Shown: positions 37,135 to 45,372 of the stretch, piece after piece | Layout: each line of letters starts with the position of its first letter | Numbering within the stretch: position 1 is the first letter of the stretch | Assembly: GCF_000317125.1 (NCBI RefSeq) | Contig: NC_019695.1 | Location: forward strand, 1,662,336-1,726,335 | Direction: 5' to 3' | Length of the DNA stretch: 64,000 nt | From: Chroococcidiopsis thermalis PCC 7203 | GTDB taxonomy: Bacteria > Cyanobacteriota > Cyanobacteriia > Cyanobacteriales > Chroococcidiopsidaceae | Made by a program: the position numbers and the translations under genes | Notes under the pieces: model-generated | The model's database searches: none | What the model was told of the DNA's origin: nothing | The model's input: only the letters and a program-made list of their open reading frames with translations

Positions 37135-37523
37135 AGTTGGAAATTTTGTTTTTTTTAGTACTTTGCGATCGCATCAATTTCCCTCATTCAATTCACCGTA
37201 AATTTACTGAAAACCCAGCAATAATATTCATTAAGATTACCGTAATTCTACGGCAATAAGTCAGTATAGAGTAGGGCAAACTAGATATGATTTTTAGTTT
37301 GCCTAACAGATAAAATATCGTTTTTATTTCACCAACACAGAATTTTTATGAATAAAATTGCTTTTTATATAGTAGTTTTAAATGATTTGTAAAGTAAGCT
37401 TCTAGCCTGCTCCACGTTCATTAATCAAATAGGATTGCTATATATAGTTAGTGCAATAGCTCATTAGTAATCGCATCATACTATCAAATAAATTAGCAGC
37501 GATTCAATTATAAAACTTTCAAC
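37135..37523. other. Intergenic region between pilin units
   Basis: Holds a T8 run soon after the stop, the second copy of the 51 bp upstream element (37236-37286) with an attached 9 bp stem-loop, and about 220 bp of AT-rich leader. No convincing gene. Confidence 0.65.
37236..37286. promoter_or_regulatory. Pilin upstream element, copy 2
   Basis: Same ATTACCG-N8-CGGCAA-N16-AGGGCAAACTAGAT arrangement as at 35633. Here GGCAAACTA (37275-37283) can also pair with TAGTTTGCC (37295-37303) to form a 9 bp stem. It lies 237 bp upstream of the next pilin gene. Confidence 0.6.
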
Positions 37524-38060
37524 ATGGCGCGATCGATGCATCTACAGAAATTGCCGCTACAAGATAAAGGATTTACTCTTTTTGAGGTATTAATATCCAT
37601 ACTTATAGTTAGTGTATTTCTTGCTGTAGCAATGCAAGCGCTTTTATTTGCGATTATTTTTAAAGTACGCGCCGAACAACGTCACGAAGCAATCACTTGG
37701 ATTCAGAAGGATTTAGAATTCGTTAAAAATCAAGCTAAAGAATACGAAATTAATACTTTTCCTTATTCCAATAGATGTAACGCCACTACTTCTGCTGACG
37801 GCTTTGCTGCGGGATTACTACATAGTATACTTGGCACTCCAACGTCACCACCTCCATCAGCACCATCTACGACAACATCTGTTTCTAAAACTTTAGCAGG
37901 AAAAAGTTTCACTCTAACTCGAACTGCTATTTACGATAATCCTACTTATGCTTATAAATTACTTCAGCTAACTTATAATGTCACGCCAGCAGACAGTAGT
38001 TCTCCAATCGCAACGCTTTCAACTGAGGTAATTCCTGATGCGTCGCTTAAATGTCCGTAA
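37524..38060 (+). CDS. Prepilin-type N-terminal cleavage protein (minor pilin, PilV-like)
   Basis: A 178 aa type IV pilin-like protein. The leader peptidase motif DKG/FTLFEVLISIL has Glu at +5, then a hydrophobic helix to about residue 45. It continues with RAEQRHEAITWIQKDLEFVKNQA, a Pro/Ser/Thr linker (PPPSAPSTTTS) and a small beta domain with two cysteines. It resembles cyanobacterial pseudopilins near hormogonium polysaccharide genes, but I do not assign hpsB. It overlaps the next gene by 23 bp, indicating one transcript. Confidence 0.8.
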   Translation: MARSMHLQKLPLQDKGFTLFEVLISILIVSVFLAVAMQALLFAIIFKVRAEQRHEAITWIQKDLEFVKNQAKEYEINTFPYSNRCNATTSADGFAAGLLHSILGTPTSPPPSAPSTTTSVSKTLAGKSFTLTRTAIYDNPTYAYKLLQLTYNVTPADSSSPIATLSTEVIPDASLKCP

Positions 38061-38619
38061 AAATAATCAAAACAAAGGTTTTTCTTTAATAGAGATATCA
38101 ATAATAGTTGTCATTATTGGTATTCTAGCCGCGATCGCAGTTCCTAGCTTTGCTGGTTCTTTAGATCGCGTCAAATTGAATCAAGCAGTAGTTGAAGTCA
38201 GAGGGATTTTGCAAGAAGCGCAAAGACAAGCTATCCGTAAAAGTCAGCCTTGCGATGTTATGTTGATGTTATCGACTACACCAGTACAAATTACCGCAAA
38301 TTGTGGTGTTACGGGCGATCGCAATTTATCAGAGCGAGTTCAACTAATAACAAATATTAGTCAAGTAACAGGAAATCCCATCAAAATTACTTTTGGTATT
38401 TTAGGCACAGCAGAATTTACAGTTCTCAGTTCTAGAAACCCTCCTCCTCCAGTCGATCCGAGTGGAAAATTGATCTTTTCTGTTGCTCGCAGCTCTATTC
38501 AAGATCAAAAATGTCTGGCTATATCTAATACTTTAGGATTGACAAGAGCTGGTAACTACACTGGTGATTCTACTGCGGCAAATCACATTACTGACGATGG
38601 GATTTGTACTGCATCCTAA
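38038..38619 (+). CDS. GspH/FimT-family pseudopilin
   Basis: A 193 aa pilin-like protein with cleavage motif NKG/FSLIEISIIVVIIGILAAIAVPSF and the FimT/GspH-type continuation LNQAVVEVRGILQEAQRQAIRKSQ. The soluble part has a few cysteines (PCDV, ANCG, QKCL, GICTAS). Members sit in minor-pilin priming complexes of type IV pili or type II secretion. It overlaps the upstream gene, and the next begins 11 bp after its stop. Confidence 0.82.
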   Translation: MRRLNVRKNNQNKGFSLIEISIIVVIIGILAAIAVPSFAGSLDRVKLNQAVVEVRGILQEAQRQAIRKSQPCDVMLMLSTTPVQITANCGVTGDRNLSERVQLITNISQVTGNPIKITFGILGTAEFTVLSSRNPPPPVDPSGKLIFSVARSSIQDQKCLAISNTLGLTRAGNYTGDSTAANHITDDGICTAS

Positions 38620-38630
38620 CTAAGAGTTAT

Positions 38631-39659
38631 ATGAAAAAGTATTTTGCTCAAATTTATCGTCGATTTCATACTTCTAAGCCTTCCAGAGGATTTACACTTG
38701 TAGAGTTACTAATTACAGTCCTAATTAGTACAATGGTAATTGTCATTGCAGGATTTGCCCTGGTCACAATTACATCTTTTGATAATAAAGCAGAAGCCAG
38801 AACAGAAAGACAAATCGATCTCAATCGTGCGTTCGATTTCATGACTCATGAAATTAGAATGGCAAGCAGAATAAATCGGCTTGAAACTGAAGTTGCAGAT
38901 GGCTCTACTACAACATTGGAAAAAATTGTAGAAGACGCTGGTATTAAAGCAAAGCTAGGTAGTTACGGCACAATTGCTTTATATCTAGAAATTCCGATCG
39001 ACACTATTCCTACTTCATGTCCTCCACCAACTCCTCCTGCTATAATTCCCAGCGATTATCAAGCGGGATTTGACAGGGTAGTTTACGATATTCGTCCTAC
39101 CACTGGAAGTTGGTTAAGTCCGAGGGTAATTGCGCGTTACGGACGCATACCTAGCGCGGATGGTTCTATCGATGCTTGTAAACCCCCCATACCTAACGAT
39201 ATTTTAGTTGACTCTATTTCCGATACAGATATCAATCCAACTTGCACCGTCAAATTTGGTGCTGGCGGTTTTTATGCTTGTCTTGACGGTAGTTTAGTCG
39301 AACTGTTCTTGCGCGGTGCAGTAAGTGCTAGAGAAAATCAAGATGTCACGGGTAGGGCATTTTCTCGCCTCAGCAGCTACAGTACCGAACTCGCACCCGT
39401 GCTATTCGGTAGCAAGTCAGGAACAACCGAGATGAATTTGACTTGGACTTGGAGTGGTACGGGTAATCCGACTTACAAAGTTTATCGTACTGTGGATGGA
39501 GTAGCGACAGAAGTTTATAGTGGCTCTGTCTCTAGTTTAGATAGCAGTACTACTCCCAGCCTTCATCCTACCTCTGGTAAACAGAATTGCTACACAGTTA
39601 GAGCAACTATCGGTTCGTATACCAGTGCGCCAAGCAATGCAAGGTGTGAAGATTTCTAA
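38631..39659 (+). CDS. PilW-like minor pilin
   Basis: About 342 aa from the ATG at 38631 (a TTG at 38604 would overlap the previous gene). Cleavage motif SRG/FTLVELLITVLISTMVIVIAGFAL with Glu at +5, then RTERQIDLNRAFDFMTHEIRMASRI, typical of PilW/PulJ-type minor pilins. The C-terminal 90 residues (MNLTWTWSGTGNPTYKVYRTVDG ... CYTVRATIGSYTSAPSN) look like a fibronectin III-type fold, an unusual extension for a pilin. It is last gene of the three-gene pilin operon. A palindromic repeat begins four bases after its stop. Confidence 0.8.
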   Translation: MKKYFAQIYRRFHTSKPSRGFTLVELLITVLISTMVIVIAGFALVTITSFDNKAEARTERQIDLNRAFDFMTHEIRMASRINRLETEVADGSTTTLEKIVEDAGIKAKLGSYGTIALYLEIPIDTIPTSCPPPTPPAIIPSDYQAGFDRVVYDIRPTTGSWLSPRVIARYGRIPSADGSIDACKPPIPNDILVDSISDTDINPTCTVKFGAGGFYACLDGSLVELFLRGAVSARENQDVTGRAFSRLSSYSTELAPVLFGSKSGTTEMNLTWTWSGTGNPTYKVYRTVDGVATEVYSGSVSSLDSSTTPSLHPTSGKQNCYTVRATIGSYTSAPSNARCEDF

Positions 39660-39662
39660 GCG

Positions 39663-39752
39663 TAGTTTTCAATTGGATGCAATACACATCTGGTAGGGGC
39701 GCACAGCTGTGCGCCCCTACAAATATCATCCACATAATCGAGAATTGCTATA
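39663..39752 (+). repeat. Dispersed ~90 bp palindromic element, copy 2
   Basis: Starts at tagttttcaattggatg and ends agaattgctata around a perfect core palindrome near 39692-39720. It begins four bases after the PilW-like stop codon. Confidence 0.85.
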
Positions 39753-40000
39753 AGATACCAAGCGAATAGAATGCTAGGTAGTTTAGTTATTAGGTCGGTA
39801 GCAAGCCCGCGTAGAGAACTTGCTTGAGCAAGTACTATGCGACGGACTAAATTTGCCATAAAATTATTTTTTAATTAGAAATTAGGAGTTTGAAGAGAGC
39901 GTGAGAGCTGAGGAAGCAATTCGCAATAAACGCTTCGCTACACTACGTGAACGCAATTCGCAATTTAACCCCACACCCCACAACCAACATCCTTTCTTCA

Positions 40001-40031
40001 CTGATAACTGGTCACTGGTCACTGGTCACTG
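40001..40031. repeat. Heptamer array (ggtcact) abutting a start codon
   Basis: Three ggtcact units plus a taactg unit end three bases before the DUF3598 start codon at 40035. Confidence 0.85.
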
Positions 40032-40034
40032 TTT

Positions 40035-40874
40035 ATGCGATCGCAATGGCAATATTTGCTACAAAATTTGGGTGAATGGCAGGGTTCGTTTACACGATTC
40101 TCACCCCAAGCAGAGTTTATAGAAGATACTCCTACAGTCGTATCTCTAGCTGGATTAAACGACAATAAAACTATCCGTCAAATTGTCCGTTTCCTACCAT
40201 CCAATCGTCCCGCCGAGGAAAAAGTATTTGAATACAGTTCTCTGGGTAAGGGGGTACTGTTTTTTGAAAATGGTGCGTTTTCTCAAGGTTCGATTCAACT
40301 CAGTCCGTTTGCAGAATTTGGCGCAGAACTTGGTTTAATTCATGGCGATCGCCGCTTGCGCTTAGTGCAACTTTTTACACCGAATGGAAAGTTGGATAAA
40401 ATTACGCTGATTCGCGAATATCTTGCTGGTACGACAACTCCAGAACGTCCCCCTCTACAGGTTGATGACTTGGTAGGTAAGTGGCAAGGGGAAGCGGTCA
40501 CAATTTATCCCGACTGGCGATCGCCCGATACTTATTCTACACAACTGCAAATCGAGCGCCTTGGTAGCGATCGCCTCGCACAACAATTGACTATCTACTC
40601 TACGCCAGAAAACCCTTACCAAATCAGTTCCACAGGCAAAATTACCGGATCGTTACTCTACTTTGAGGGTTCTCAGCCCGATCGCCAAATGACTCAAGTT
40701 ATGCTACTACCAGATGGCGCTTCTGCCACTTGCCCTCAGCAAGTGCAGTTAAGACAAGCCTTTTTTCTCGAAGTTGGTTGGCTAGTACAGCCAAATCTAC
40801 GACAAAGACTGATAAGACGTTACAACGATAAAGGTGAATGGACTAGCCTTACTTTGGTTACTGAAAGGAAGTGA
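40035..40874 (+). CDS. DUF3598 family protein
   Basis: A 279 aa soluble protein of two similar beta-barrel-like halves. The first opens WQYLLQNLGEWQGSFTRFSP, the second VDDLVGKWQGEAVTIYPDW. This two-fold G-W-G pattern is typical of DUF3598, a cyanobacterial and plant family with a calycin (fatty-acid-binding-like) fold, and suggests binding of a small hydrophobic ligand (inference). The ATG at 40035 has no Shine-Dalgarno because a heptamer array occupies the leader. It is followed by gtaattg heptamers after the stop. Confidence 0.75.
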   Translation: MRSQWQYLLQNLGEWQGSFTRFSPQAEFIEDTPTVVSLAGLNDNKTIRQIVRFLPSNRPAEEKVFEYSSLGKGVLFFENGAFSQGSIQLSPFAEFGAELGLIHGDRRLRLVQLFTPNGKLDKITLIREYLAGTTTPERPPLQVDDLVGKWQGEAVTIYPDWRSPDTYSTQLQIERLGSDRLAQQLTIYSTPENPYQISSTGKITGSLLYFEGSQPDRQMTQVMLLPDGASATCPQQVQLRQAFFLEVGWLVQPNLRQRLIRRYNDKGEWTSLTLVTERK

Positions 40875-40910
40875 GTGGTAATTGGTAATTGGTAATTGGT
40901 TGTTGCTTCT
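40875..40910. repeat. Heptamer array (ggtaatt)
   Basis: Three ggtaatt units begin directly after the DUF3598 stop codon. Confidence 0.8.
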
Positions 40911-41034
40911 CTGTCCCTCTGCCCCCCTGCTCCCAGCTCGTCCCAGCTCCCTGCTCCCTAATCACTGATGTGCGTAAATTTACTGAAAAATTCATTGATA
41001 TCTATCTGATTCTAGTGGCGATTCCGTAGTGTTT

Positions 41035-41655
41035 ATGGTAGAAATACGTAATATATCTGTTAAAATAATTACTAAATTTATGCCCGTACACAGCTTTCGA
41101 GTCAGTAAATCGCAAAATCCTTGGGCTGAGGGTTCTAAGTTACTGGGAATAACATTGCTAATTGGATTTGGCATTCGGATAACTGCGGAGCAGTGTTACT
41201 TAATCCCTTCTACTTCCATGAAGCCCACTTTACAGATTGACGATCGCCTCTTCGTAGACAAAATTAGCTACCACATCGGCAATCCTCAGCGAGGAGATAT
41301 CATCGTGTTTACTCCTCCAGAAGCAGTGATTCAGGAAGAGCATTCTCGCGATGCATATGTGAAGCGAGTTATTGGACTGCCAGGAGAGAAAGTAGAAGTG
41401 AAAAATGGGATCGTATATATCAACGATCGCCCTTTAACAGAACATTACATTGCCGAGCCACCGGAATACATTTTAGCAGCAGCGATCGTGCCACCCAAGT
41501 CTTACCTTGTGTTGGGAGATAATCGCAATCGCAGCTATGACAGCCATGCTTGGGGTTTTATTAGTCGCGATCGCATTATTGGTAAGGCAGCAGTGCGTTT
41601 TTGGCCTCCCTACCGTGTAGGTAGTTTGTACGCTGAAACCGCCAGCAGTAACTAG
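41035..41655 (+). CDS. lepB: Signal peptidase I
   Basis: Membrane serine protease that removes Sec and Tat signal peptides. There is one N-terminal membrane anchor (SKLLGITLLIGFGIRITAEQ), then box B YLIPSTSMKPTLQIDD with the nucleophile Ser (third residue of STS), box C RGDIIVF, box D AYVKRVIGLPGEKVEV with the general-base Lys, and box E LVLGDNRNRSYDSHAWG. Length is normal for the cyanobacterial type. The start is uncertain among GTG 41029, ATG 41035 and ATG 41080; none has a good Shine-Dalgarno. It converges with the porin gene across a hairpin. Confidence 0.94.
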   Translation: MVEIRNISVKIITKFMPVHSFRVSKSQNPWAEGSKLLGITLLIGFGIRITAEQCYLIPSTSMKPTLQIDDRLFVDKISYHIGNPQRGDIIVFTPPEAVIQEEHSRDAYVKRVIGLPGEKVEVKNGIVYINDRPLTEHYIAEPPEYILAAAIVPPKSYLVLGDNRNRSYDSHAWGFISRDRIIGKAAVRFWPPYRVGSLYAETASSN

Positions 41656-41693
41656 GTAATTAGGTAAAGCCTACTTTCAGTTCAGTGCATAGA

Positions 41694-41732
41694 AAATTCC
41701 CCCAAATCTCGATCGAGAAATGAGGGGAATTT
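41694..41732. terminator. Hairpin between convergent lepB and porin genes
   Basis: Outer stem AAATTCCCC / GGGGAATTT (nine pairs) encloses an inner 12 bp palindrome tctcgatcgaga. It lies between two convergent genes with A/T-rich flanks on both sides, so it is probably a bidirectional terminator. Confidence 0.6.
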
Positions 41733-41764
41733 ACAACCACTAACTAACAATCACTAACTAACAA

Positions 41765-43375
41765 CTAAAACTCAAACGTTGTCCTCAACGTACCGACAAC
41801 AATATCGCTATTGTCGCTATCGTGACCAGGAGCAGTCAGCCAAATTACGCCCGGTGCAACCGAGATATTATCAGTCAGTTGATATCGATACGACGCTTCA
41901 ACGTGCAACCCAGTATCGGGATCTCTTCTTCTTTCTACACCGTCGCCATCAGCAACAGTAAAACCACTCGTACCCGTTAGTTTAGGTTCCACCGCCACAA
42001 TAATATTGAGTAGGTTTCCTTCCTTGCCCAAATCGGGAAAACTGAGAGACAGAGCATAGTTCCACACATCAGCATCACCCAATCCAAGCACGATCGCCTT
42101 ACTCAATCCTGCCCATCCACCAATTCTAATTCCAGGGGTGATGTCAAACTGTGCTTCTACACCGTAGTGATTGCCCACTACCGATCGCGTGCTGCCATCA
42201 GCATCTGTGACTTCTACCAGCGATCTGATACTACCTTGCTCTGTCGTGTTTAAGGCTTCGTCATACGTATGGAGATAGGCAAAGGCAACCTTAAATCTGT
42301 CAGTCCCGTACTCTAATCGTCCGAGAAAGCTATTGCTACCGTTAAATAAACCGTTACCAGGGGCAGGATCTTCAGCATTACCAGCTTGATAGCCAAGCCC
42401 CAGTTTCAAAGCTTCAGTTATCGAGAATTCTGTAATTATCCCTGCATTCTGTCCCCCTGCATTATAGATGGGGTTGAAGCTGAGATTACCAATTGCACCT
42501 ACATTCGTGTCGGTAATCAGGTTATCGACAATATCAAAAACGTCGTCGTATTCTCCAGAGTTAGCTAGCAGCCAAACTCTTAGATTATCGCCAACTTGAA
42601 AACTGTAGTTGAGGTTATCTACGACAACATCGTTATCAGTACCCGTAGCATATGCTATCTGTCCTTCATTTGTAATGTTGCCTACATAGTCAAAGGCACT
42701 AAAATTACCTGCTTGCAAGCGAACTTGCAGTTGATCTGTACCAGTAAAACTAGACAGGAAATTGAACCGCATTCTCGTTTGTAGGACTGTGTTGTCCTCC
42801 ACGTCATCGCCAAAAGTATCGCTAGCCGCCATAATGACTTGAGCGCTCAATTTGGTTGTGGTGGAAAATTGATTTGCTTCTAGTTCGGCGGTGGTTGCTT
42901 CTAAAGCATCGACTCGACCGCGCAAAGTTGCAAGTTCCGTACCGAACTCCTCTTGCAACCGTTGTAAAGTTGCCAAGTCTTCTTTGTTGACCATATCAGC
43001 AGAAGCGGTGGCAATCAGTTCGTTGACTCGATCTAAACAAGCGTTTAACCCTGCGGCAAATTCATAACGAGTTAAAGCGCGATTACCGCGATAAGTTCCA
43101 TCGGGGTATCCCGCAATGCAACCATATCGTTCTACCAAAGATTGCAATGCCTGAAATGCCCAATCTGTAGGCTGCACGTCTGATAATTGGGAAACTGAAG
43201 TCACTTGAGCTAGCTGTGGCGATCGCTCTTTTGTCGTTAATGTCTCAACGCTGGTTGTTGCAGTCATGGGAGTCACTGAACTTATATCTCCTGCGATCGC
43301 TGAGTTTAAATATAAAGAATTGGCAGCAATAACCGCTAGAGAAACGAAAAATGAATCTCTAAAAAGTCGTTTCAT
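41765..43375 (-). CDS. SLH-OprB outer-membrane porin (iron uptake porin family)
   Basis: Outer-membrane protein of about 536 aa. Signal peptide to about residue 28 (NSAIA/GD). An SLH domain at about 62-120 (LSDVQPTDWAFQALQSLVER ... ALTRYEFAAGLNACL) anchors to peptidoglycan. A coiled coil follows at about 125-165, then an OprB-type beta-barrel ending in a terminal Phe (LRTTFEF). Cyanobacterial members have been linked to passage of inorganic iron and other small solutes. The ATG at 43375 has a GAGG ribosome site; GTG at 43390 is less likely. The 600 bp upstream gap leaves room for regulation. Confidence 0.9.
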   Translation of the reverse strand: MKRLFRDSFFVSLAVIAANSLYLNSAIAGDISSVTPMTATTSVETLTTKERSPQLAQVTSVSQLSDVQPTDWAFQALQSLVERYGCIAGYPDGTYRGNRALTRYEFAAGLNACLDRVNELIATASADMVNKEDLATLQRLQEEFGTELATLRGRVDALEATTAELEANQFSTTTKLSAQVIMAASDTFGDDVEDNTVLQTRMRFNFLSSFTGTDQLQVRLQAGNFSAFDYVGNITNEGQIAYATGTDNDVVVDNLNYSFQVGDNLRVWLLANSGEYDDVFDIVDNLITDTNVGAIGNLSFNPIYNAGGQNAGIITEFSITEALKLGLGYQAGNAEDPAPGNGLFNGSNSFLGRLEYGTDRFKVAFAYLHTYDEALNTTEQGSIRSLVEVTDADGSTRSVVGNHYGVEAQFDITPGIRIGGWAGLSKAIVLGLGDADVWNYALSLSFPDLGKEGNLLNIIVAVEPKLTGTSGFTVADGDGVERRRDPDTGLHVEASYRYQLTDNISVAPGVIWLTAPGHDSDNSDIVVGTLRTTFEF

Positions 43376-43992
43376 TAGTATATACCTCACACCTTTTTAC
43401 ATAATTACCGAGAATGGCAAAGAAAAAAAGTTACATGGATTACGATATTTTCTCAAACTCAAAAAACTGTTTTACTTGAAGATGGCAGTTGCTGATTTCG
43501 TCGAATTCTACAACTCTTTTGGCTTATTAGACCTCCTGCGTGAATACTTGAATTGTCATCCACACGCGAAGCGAAACATCTGGGAGATTCTTCACTACAC
43601 TGCGTTGCGTACCCTTCGGGAAGGCTTCGCCAACAGAATGACATCCATGATTTTTTGATTCCTGCAGCAGGTTTATTCTTTTGAACTCATTCCTAAGATA
43701 GATGTTCAAAAATCAGTCGAGAACATCTTTTGGGTTCGTCGAGCGGCGAAGTGATTCTGTCTTTTTATAAGTGTTTAAATATTATCAAAAAATAACTTTT
43801 GTAAAAAATGACTTCAGGTAACTAAAATAACAATATTTTGCACGCTACGACTGTATTATAAGATGCACAAAATATAGGTTTCAGTTGCGGTGTTAGCTAT
43901 AGCTATTGCCATATTTTTTGTAGTCGCGTGCAGGGTATTATTAAGAGTAAACAATTCCAGTCTGGTAACTGCCACCTTTGCCAACAGTGAAG
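43376..43992. other. Intergenic region with a REP-like element
   Basis: Next to the porin gene lies its leader. A REP-like inverted-repeat element is at 43554-43643. The remaining AT-rich stretch to 43992 shows no gene or structure I can support. Confidence 0.6.
43554..43643. repeat. REP-like element bounded by TGTCAT / ATGACA
   Basis: Six-base terminal inverted repeats enclose cgcgaagcgaaac, gggagattcttcac and a ccttcgg-gaagg hairpin. These are the hallmarks of the common bacterial 'gcgaagcg ... gaagaatctc' REP family. Single copy here. Confidence 0.6.
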
Positions 43993-45180
43993 CTACAAAG
44001 CAGACGCGATCCTTTCACTTGCCATTCTTGCACCTGATAAGTTTCTAGCAGTTGGTCCTACTTGTAATGCCGCTAAACCGCCCATCATGTATAATTCGCA
44101 TCCCGACCAGCGCAAGCAGGGATCGAGAACGGGTAAACCTCTAGCTATAGTTAGAGGAAAGGTATTGAGCATGTCTGACAGCAGAGGTTCGGCAGTCACG
44201 TCAAGTGTCGTCCCTGTTGCGACCCAAATGCGATCGCATTCATTCTCTTCCCCATTATGGCAATGCACTAACCAACTATTCCCTTGCCATACTGCTTTGA
44301 CGACTTGGCATTGTTCTTGAATTTGCAAGCGATCGCACCGCATGAGCCGCCGCAACTGTAGCATCATTGCTGGCGTGAGGGAACCCCCATTTCTAGCTTG
44401 TTGAATCAAATACCAACGCTTTTCCCAGTCCGGTTCTGCCCAAAAATCTTTGAGATATTTCGGTCCCAGCCACCCTGGTTCGGCATCAAATAATTTCTCT
44501 TGTAAGTTGCGCCTTGCCATCAACACGACTTTAGCACCACGGGCGATCGCACCTACAGCTAAATGCCCGCTAGTTAATCCACCACCAATAATTAATATGC
44601 GTTCTCCAGCTAAGTTCAATTTTCGCAAATCCACTTGTTGAGAGTGACATAACCGTTCTGGCGGATAAGGAGACTGAATTTGACTCACCCACTCAGGTGT
44701 GTGAATTTGACTGCTACCCTTGGCGAATACTACCCTACGGGCAACAACCGTGCGATCGTCTGCTAGCCACAAGCGAAACCGAGGACGCAACCGATGTTGT
44801 AAGGGTTCGATCCGCAAAACCTTTGCTTTGAAAACTGGTGGCAAATCCAAACGGCGAATTAAATCGGTACAAAAATCTTGAAATAATTGCGTTCCTGGCA
44901 GATCGTAAGGGGCAAATAATTCCTGGGGACGACATGCGGCAAATTTTCGCAAGGCGTATGGGTTGGGATCGGGATGGTGGACGGCAGGAGAACGTAAATG
45001 AGGGATCTCAAAAGCCGCAAATTGTTGCTGCCACTGCTGCAACCACATTCCACTTGGATCGAAAACAGCAAACCTGTGCCGCAGCTTTTTCCGCTTTTGC
45101 AGCAAGTAGGCAATAAACGTGAGAGCGTGGGGACCAGCGCCAATGATGGCAATATCGGTATTGGAAGCTTCTGCAAGCAT
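43993..45180 (-). CDS. FAD/NAD(P)-binding monooxygenase-like protein
   Basis: A roughly 395 aa flavoprotein. Dinucleotide motifs are DIAIIGAGPHALTFIAYLLQ near the N-terminus and ILIIGGGLTSGHLAVGAIARG in the middle, with VWVATGT-like IWVATGTTLD near the end. The arrangement is that of flavin N-hydroxylating monooxygenases (SidA/IucD/MbtG) and related FAD proteins, which act on lysine or ornithine in siderophore synthesis; here this is only inferred. I use the ATG at 45180; a TTG at 45198 is possible. A Fur box lies within 30 bp upstream, suggesting iron-repressed expression. No siderophore synthetase is next to it. Confidence 0.7.
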   Translation of the reverse strand: MLAEASNTDIAIIGAGPHALTFIAYLLQKRKKLRHRFAVFDPSGMWLQQWQQQFAAFEIPHLRSPAVHHPDPNPYALRKFAACRPQELFAPYDLPGTQLFQDFCTDLIRRLDLPPVFKAKVLRIEPLQHRLRPRFRLWLADDRTVVARRVVFAKGSSQIHTPEWVSQIQSPYPPERLCHSQQVDLRKLNLAGERILIIGGGLTSGHLAVGAIARGAKVVLMARRNLQEKLFDAEPGWLGPKYLKDFWAEPDWEKRWYLIQQARNGGSLTPAMMLQLRRLMRCDRLQIQEQCQVVKAVWQGNSWLVHCHNGEENECDRIWVATGTTLDVTAEPLLSDMLNTFPLTIARGLPVLDPCLRWSGCELYMMGGLAALQVGPTARNLSGARMASERIASAL

Positions 45181-45203
45181 GACAATCGTGCTAGACAATA
45201 CTT

Positions 45204-45222
45204 AAAAATGATAATCATTCTT
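45204..45222 (-). promoter_or_regulatory. Fur box
   Basis: The core AATGATAATCATT is a perfect 6-1-6 palindrome (45207-45219). Across the 19 bp classical Fur box it matches at 15 positions. It lies 24 bases before the start of the flavin monooxygenase-like gene. Confidence 0.7.
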
Positions 45223-45237
45223 ATTCAAGATAGCATC

Positions 45238-45278
45238 GGGAGTCAAAAGTCAGAAGTTAAAAGTTAAAAGTCAAAAAT
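45238..45278. repeat. Heptamer tract (gtcaaaa / gttaaaa)
   Basis: Five imperfect units between the Fur box and the DUF58 gene. Confidence 0.75.
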
Positions 45279-45291
45279 AATCCTGACTCCC

Positions 45292-45319
45292 GTACAGACG
45301 TTGCCTGCAACGTCTCTAC
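45292..45319. repeat. GACGTTGC-centred palindrome
   Basis: Arms of 13 bases around a two-base loop with one mismatch (agacgttgc / gcaacgtct). It belongs to the same family as the perfect 38 bp palindrome at 59483-59520. Confidence 0.75.
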
Positions 45320-45372
45320 ACCGACTCCCGCAACTGAGAGTAAATTGGTATGATGCCTTTATCTATCTCCCT

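Larger units (their letters stand above)
39660..40034. other. Intergenic region with palindromic element and inverted repeats
   Basis: Holds the palindromic element (39663-39752), a 7 bp inverted repeat ACTTGCT-TG-AGCAAGT at 39818-39833, REP-like cgcttcgctacactacgtgaacg at about 39932-39954, and a ggtcact heptamer array up to the next start. No gene. Confidence 0.65.

Noticed and set aside
37348-37392. 14-codon frame in the pilin operon leader
   Set aside because: Very short, AT-rich, no ribosome site; expected by chance.
43266-43658. 130-codon plus-strand frame opposite the porin 5' end
   Set aside because: Antisense to the signal peptide region and continues into a REP-like element; no ribosome site or domain.
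45301-45372. 24-residue N-terminal extension of the DUF58 protein
   Set aside because: Encoded largely by a dispersed palindrome and a gactccc unit; an ATG directly before the first membrane helix is more likely.
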